NCBI GenBank assembly: GCA_023419605.1
Contig: JAEZXR010000002.1
Span: 62,001-126,000 of the forward strand
Direction: 5' to 3'
Length of the DNA stretch: 64,000 nucleotides
DNA from: Bacillota bacterium
Lineage (GTDB): Bacteria; Bacillota; Clostridia; Acetivibrionales; JAEZXR01
In this document: in pieces, positions 60,920 through 64,000 of the stretch
Layout: the number at the start of each line of letters is the position of its first letter
Numbering within the stretch: position 1 is the first letter of the stretch
Made by a program: the position numbers and the translations under genes
Notes under the pieces: model-generated
What the model was told of the DNA's origin: nothing
Databases searched by the model: none
The model's input: the letters and a program-made list of their open reading frames with translations, nothing else

Positions 60920-61780
60920 GTGGATTGGCTTGAAAGAATGAATGCGGCAATCAATTACATTGAAGATAACCTAACAGGTGATATCGATTATAAGCAAGCT
61001 GCGAAAGCCGCTTGTTGTCCAAATTACCATTTTCAACGTATGTTTGCATTCATTACGGGGGTACCGCTTTCCGAGTATATTCGAAGAAGACGCTTAACAC
61101 TGGCTGCTTTTGAGCTGCAGCAAAGCAGCAAAAGTGTTATTGAGATTGCACAGGAATATGGGTATGAATCGCATTCTTCATTTACTCGTGCGTTTAATGA
61201 GATGCATGGTATAGCACCGATAGCTGCACGTAAATCCGGTGCGAAACTAAAAGCTTATCCACGCATGTCTTTTCATATATCGATTATGGGAGGGACAGAA
61301 ATGGATTACAGAATCGAAAAAATCGGTGCGTTTTCAGCAGTAGGGTACAAATACCGTGTAGGGACTGAAAAAGCATTCAGCTCAGTACCTATGATTTGGC
61401 AAGAGGTTCGTCAAAACGGCATTGCCGAAAAATTACTTCATCTGCTGGGGAGGAATTGGGAAAAGTCGCCGGGCGGTATACTTGGTATTTTGTCGGACGG
61501 GGATTGGGGGAAGAATGATGATTTTTCCTACTACCTGGCTGTTCCTTATGAAAAGGAAACGCCTGTAGGTATGGAGAAACTGAACTTCCCGGAAAGCCAA
61601 TGGGTCGTATTTGAAGCTCCGGATCTTACGGATATCCAAAAAGCCTGGAAGCGTTTATATACCGATTGGGTTCCTACGTCAGGTTATTTCCTTGCCGATT
61701 TACCAGCCGTTGAGTGCTATTATCCTCCGGGGCACAATCCCCAGAATGAGCTCTGGATACCGATTGTTAAGAAAAACTAA
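60920..61780 (+). CDS. AraC-family regulator with GyrI-like effector domain
   Basis: 286 residues from GTG 60920 (GGAAGGA upstream). The AraC DNA-binding domain comes first (1-105: DWLERMNAAINYIEDNLTGDIDYKQAAKAACCPNYHFQRMF, SVIEIAQEYGYESHSSFTRAF), followed by a GyrI/BmrR-C-like ligand domain (about 125-286: DYRIEKIGAFSAVGYKYRV, GIAEKLLHLL, YFLADLPAVECYYPPG). Such Rob/SoxS-like proteins sense small amphipathic toxins. It precedes a second GyrI-like gene and lies between tRNA-Lys and its fragment. Confidence 0.92.
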   Translation: MDWLERMNAAINYIEDNLTGDIDYKQAAKAACCPNYHFQRMFAFITGVPLSEYIRRRRLTLAAFELQQSSKSVIEIAQEYGYESHSSFTRAFNEMHGIAPIAARKSGAKLKAYPRMSFHISIMGGTEMDYRIEKIGAFSAVGYKYRVGTEKAFSSVPMIWQEVRQNGIAEKLLHLLGRNWEKSPGGILGILSDGDWGKNDDFSYYLAVPYEKETPVGMEKLNFPESQWVVFEAPDLTDIQKAWKRLYTDWVPTSGYFLADLPAVECYYPPGHNPQNELWIPIVKKN

Positions 61781-61813
61781 TTACATGGATGACGTTATGG
61801 AAGGAAGGATAAA

Positions 61814-62365
61814 ATGGCAACATTAAAAAAAATAGAATTTGTAGATTTTGGTCCGTACAAGATCATTGGGAAAGAAATTAGAACAAAGCACGAAAGCTTT
61901 AACCCTATTTTTCAATCAAAGTATCAAACCATCCCTTCATTATGGCAACAATGCTTTTCTGACGGCACCTTCGATACGCTTGTAAAGATGAGAGAATATT
62001 GCCCGGCCGAAACCCCGGATGCTTATGAGGGGTATATGAGGGATTTCTGTAATGAAGATGGAACATTTACTTACCTTGCGGGTTTTTTTATGAAAGCAAA
62101 TACGCCTGTTCCTGACGGATATGCCTTTTACGAGGTGCCGGCTTGTACCATTGCAAAGGCGTGGATTGAGGGGGAAGAAGCTGATATTTACCCCAATGCA
62201 CAGCCGCTAACCGTTGAAGCCATTAATAAAAACGGATATGTTGTTGACTGGCCAAATTATTTTTCATGCGAAGTGTATACGGATGCGCGATTTGGAATAC
62301 CTAAAAATAATGGAGAAAAAATCTTGATCCTTGATTTTTATATTCCATGTAAGAAGAATGCATAA
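61814..62365 (+). CDS. GyrI-like small-molecule-binding protein
   Basis: 183 residues, single GyrI-like domain: KKIEFVDFGPYKIIGKEIRTK, then SLWQQCFSDGTFDTL, FTYLAGFFMKANTPVPDGYAFYEVPACTIAKAWIEGE with the conserved Glu, and VEVYTD-like SCEVYTDARFG. Such free domains bind toxins or act with an AraC partner. It starts 33 bp after the AraC/GyrI gene, AAGGAAGGA before the ATG, so they are one operon. Ends 12 bp before the tRNA-Lys fragment. Confidence 0.88.
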   Translation: MATLKKIEFVDFGPYKIIGKEIRTKHESFNPIFQSKYQTIPSLWQQCFSDGTFDTLVKMREYCPAETPDAYEGYMRDFCNEDGTFTYLAGFFMKANTPVPDGYAFYEVPACTIAKAWIEGEEADIYPNAQPLTVEAINKNGYVVDWPNYFSCEVYTDARFGIPKNNGEKILILDFYIPCKKNA

Positions 62366-62377
62366 GTGGTTTTGTAA

Positions 62378-62410
62378 TTTTAATCAAGGTGCTCCGTATT
62401 TGAGTCGCGG
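62378..62410 (+). pseudogene. Degenerate tRNA-Lys fragment (att-like)
   Basis: 33 nt from the anticodon loop to the T arm, matching 60595-60627 of the intact tRNA-Lys at 28 of 33 positions with no gap (TTTTAATCAAGGTG and GAGTCGCGG identical). No acceptor or D arm remains. It lies in the same orientation 1.78 kb downstream, the arrangement left by integration at a tRNA 3' half. Confidence 0.7.
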
Positions 62411-62447
62411 CTTTCAATTCACTGGCAGCTGTTCAAAGATTAATAAA

Positions 62448-62479
62448 TTTAAAGGCGCCATGCCCATGGCGCCTTTAAA
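62448..62479. terminator. Bidirectional terminator before sufU
   Basis: TTTAAAGGCGCCATG / CATGGCGCCTTTAAA, an almost perfect palindrome between the GyrI-like gene and the convergent sufU. Confidence 0.8.
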
Positions 62480-62532
62480 TAATATAACAGGTATTCAGTG
62501 TGCCGCACGTATTTTGCCGGTTGATGGTACAA

Positions 62533-62967
62533 TTAGGGATTCAGCTTATTCAATGCTTCTTCCAGCGTGTGCCAGGCAAGGACCGCACATTTGACCCTTG
62601 CAGGCATATTGGAAATATTCTGAAAGGCCATTGCATCCTCCAAGGCTTCCAGTTCTTCTGCATCGGTTACGGTCTTTTGAATCATGCCGATGAAAGTTTT
62701 GATCAGATGTCTTACCTCTTCTGTCGTTTTGCCTTCCGTCAAGTCGGCCATGATGGCCGCGGATGCTTCCGATATCGCACAACCGCTTCCGGAAAGGGCG
62801 ACTTTTTTTAGTACGCCATCGTTTACGTTCAGTTCCAAACGGATATCGTCTCCGCAGCTGGGATTGACACCCCGCATCGTAACGTCCGGGTTCTCCAGCG
62901 GATGCCGGTGTTTTTGGGAGCGGCTGTACTGTGTGATGATTTCTGTATACAGTTCATTAAGCTCCAT
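62533..62967 (-). CDS. sufU: SufU-type iron-sulfur scaffold / sulfur transfer protein
   Basis: 144 residues from ATG 62967 (GGAGGTGG upstream). IscU/SufU fold with zinc/sulfur ligands: C in NPSCGDDIRLEL (near 40), SGSGCAISEASAAIMADL with Cys and the SufU insertion region, and C in ARVKCAVLAWHTLEEAL near 128. SufU takes persulfide sulfur from SufS. The start overlaps the sufS end by 11 bp, so the pair is coupled. Confidence 0.95.
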   Translation of the reverse strand: MELNELYTEIITQYSRSQKHRHPLENPDVTMRGVNPSCGDDIRLELNVNDGVLKKVALSGSGCAISEASAAIMADLTEGKTTEEVRHLIKTFIGMIQKTVTDAEELEALEDAMAFQNISNMPARVKCAVLAWHTLEEALNKLNP

Positions 62968-64000
62968 AGCCAAGCCACCTCCTGACGCCTCTTAAGCTGT
63001 CCGCCAGCCGGTCAATGTCCTCCTTAGTGTTGTACAAATACACGCTTGCACGGCAAGTAGCCTGCACACCCAAGTACGCGTGAAACGGCTGTGCGCAATG
63101 ATGCCCGGAGCGGATCGCAATATTTTCCGCGTTCAATATTGTCGCAATGTCGTGGGGATGAGCTCCCTCCATTACAAAGGAAACCGCGCCGGTCCGCCTT
63201 TCCGGCTTTTCAGAGCCTACGATTTTCAGATAAGGGATACTGCTCAGCTTATCCAGCATGTAGGCCGTAAGGCCGCGTTCCATCTCCTGTATTTTTGACA
63301 TGCCTACATTCTCTAAATAATCGATGGCAGCGGAAAGTCCTGCCGCGGCACCCACGTTTTGTGTGCCACCCTCAAATTTCTGCGGCAGGGGAGCGAAGGT
63401 CGATGCCTGTTCTTCGACATACTCGATCATGTCGCCGCCGTACAAAAAGGGAGGCATGTCTTGTAAAAGCATTTCTTTGCCGTAAAGGACACCGATGCCC
63501 ATGGGTCCCAGCATTTTGTGCGCTGAAAACACAAAGAAATCGGCATCCAGACCGGAAACGTCAATGGCCATGTGCGGTACGCCCTGCGTACCGTCCACGA
63601 CAACAACCGCACCAACCTGATGAGCTCTTTCAATGATCAGCTCTACGGGGTTGATGTTCCCGGTGACGTTGGAAGCGTAAGCAATAGCCACAACTTTGGT
63701 TCGGTCCGTTATTTTACGGTTTATTTCATCGGGAGTGATGAAGCCCGATTCGTCCGTATAAAGGTAGGTGAGGCTGGTATGCTTTGCCTGTGCCACGACC
63801 TGCCAGGGAACCAGATTGCTGTGATGCTCGGAAATGGCCAGCACAATGTCGTCCCCCTCTTTCAAAAAGCTCATTCCATAGCTGTGGGCGATGAGATTGA
63901 GCGCCTCGGTGGCGCTTTTAGTGAAGATAACTTCCTTTGCCTTTCCGGCGCCGATAAACTTGCGGACCTTATCTCTGGCAGACTCCAGCGCCTTTGTAGC
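62957..64000 (-). CDS. sufS: Cysteine desulfurase SufS (N-terminus beyond window)
   Basis: 347 residues visible; the frame stays open to the window edge (ATKALESARDKVRKFIG .. FTKSATEALNLIAHSYG), so the first ATG inside is not the start. PLP enzyme: SEHHSNLVPWQ near the cofactor, VVDGTQGVPH, PLP-lysine in VFSAHKMLGPMGIGVLYG, and the catalytic Cys in RSGHHCAQPFHAYLG, the type II (SufS) motif. It supplies sulfur to SufU for Fe-S assembly. The rest of the suf operon would lie beyond 64 kb. Confidence 0.95.
   Translation of the reverse strand, partial: ATKALESARDKVRKFIGAGKAKEVIFTKSATEALNLIAHSYGMSFLKEGDDIVLAISEHHSNLVPWQVVAQAKHTSLTYLYTDESGFITPDEINRKITDRTKVVAIAYASNVTGNINPVELIIERAHQVGAVVVVDGTQGVPHMAIDVSGLDADFFVFSAHKMLGPMGIGVLYGKEMLLQDMPPFLYGGDMIEYVEEQASTFAPLPQKFEGGTQNVGAAAGLSAAIDYLENVGMSKIQEMERGLTAYMLDKLSSIPYLKIVGSEKPERRTGAVSFVMEGAHPHDIATILNAENIAIRSGHHCAQPFHAYLGVQATCRASVYLYNTKEDIDRLADSLRGVRRWLGYGA

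Noticed and set aside
1..64000. Search for CRISPR arrays, transposases, integrases, restriction or toxin-antitoxin systems
   Set aside because: No regularly spaced repeats and no such proteins were recognised in any frame of the window.

Overview
The window looks like chromosome of an endospore-forming, Gram-positive anaerobe of the Clostridia. The evidence is a Spo0A master regulator, a SpoVD-like PASTA transpeptidase, a YaaH-type GH18 enzyme, an LtaS-like sulfatase, a CIRCE-controlled groESL operon and strong GGAGG ribosome binding sites. Most genes are core or housekeeping. I see no transposase, integrase, phage gene or CRISPR array. The accessory signal lies mostly in the intergenic DNA, which carries palindromic elements, structured leaders and a tRNA fragment.

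Layout. 1-2.7 kb: an ammonium transporter/PII pair (minus) divergent from an ANTAR response regulator; both leaders carry ANTAR-type tandem hairpins overlapping a terminator, so the regulator probably antiterminates amt and itself. 2.8-4 kb: prfB with its programmed +1 frameshift. 4-9.3 kb: a secreted protein of unknown function, then larE-larB-larC (nickel-pincer cofactor synthesis) without larA. 9.3-13 kb: a hairpin-rich gap, a TIGR01212-type radical SAM gene, a Schlafen/AlbA-type protein and a TPR protein. 13.3-15.5 kb: CIRCE-groES-groEL. 15.7-19.7 kb: a PilZ/pseudo-receiver protein, a small membrane protein and the GH18 protein. 19.8-21.6 kb: an IMP dehydrogenase of the Tritrichomonas type followed by a 187-bp palindromic element. 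21.6-24.5 kb: AraC regulator, ThuA-like and Gfo/Idh/MocA sugar cluster. 24.6-28.4 kb: an unknown gene, greA, lysS, a glutaredoxin-like gene. 28.4-31.3 kb (minus): a YcgR-like PilZ protein and an LtaS-like enzyme. 31.5-35.1 kb: STAS protein, spoVD-like PBP, TIM-barrel isomerase. 35.1-38.6 kb (minus): phosphoesterase, a small protein, a U32-like protein, a DUF4163/DUF3298 protein. 38.7-42.7 kb: Old Yellow Enzyme, a TcyP-like symporter, an amidohydrolase. 42.7-47.8 kb: a large cNMP-binding protein of unknown role (minus), an M42 peptidase (plus), an alpha/beta hydrolase (minus). 48-54.5 kb: a five-gene overlapping operon (pseudo-transglutaminase, membrane protein, MoxR ATPase, DUF58, membrane protein) that runs into spo0A. 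55.5-60.5 kb: a small gene, HU, a UspA-like gene (minus), two-subunit fumarase, DUF1858, purA. 60.5-62.4 kb: tRNA-Lys, then an AraC/GyrI pair ending at a 33-nt degenerate piece of the same tRNA. 62.5-64 kb: sufU and the 3' part of sufS (minus).

The signals I rate highest are: (1) the ANTAR circuit, with both leaders readable at base level; (2) an 80-nt structured leader present twice (before an amidohydrolase and before purA), with compensatory base changes, matching no riboswitch class I recognise; (3) a family of palindromic elements sharing a terminal motif; (4) the tRNA-Lys fragment bracketing two regulator genes; (5) the MoxR/DUF58 operon with a transglutaminase domain lacking its catalytic cysteine. 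Start codons were moved inward from the longest frame where a ribosome binding site clearly favoured it.
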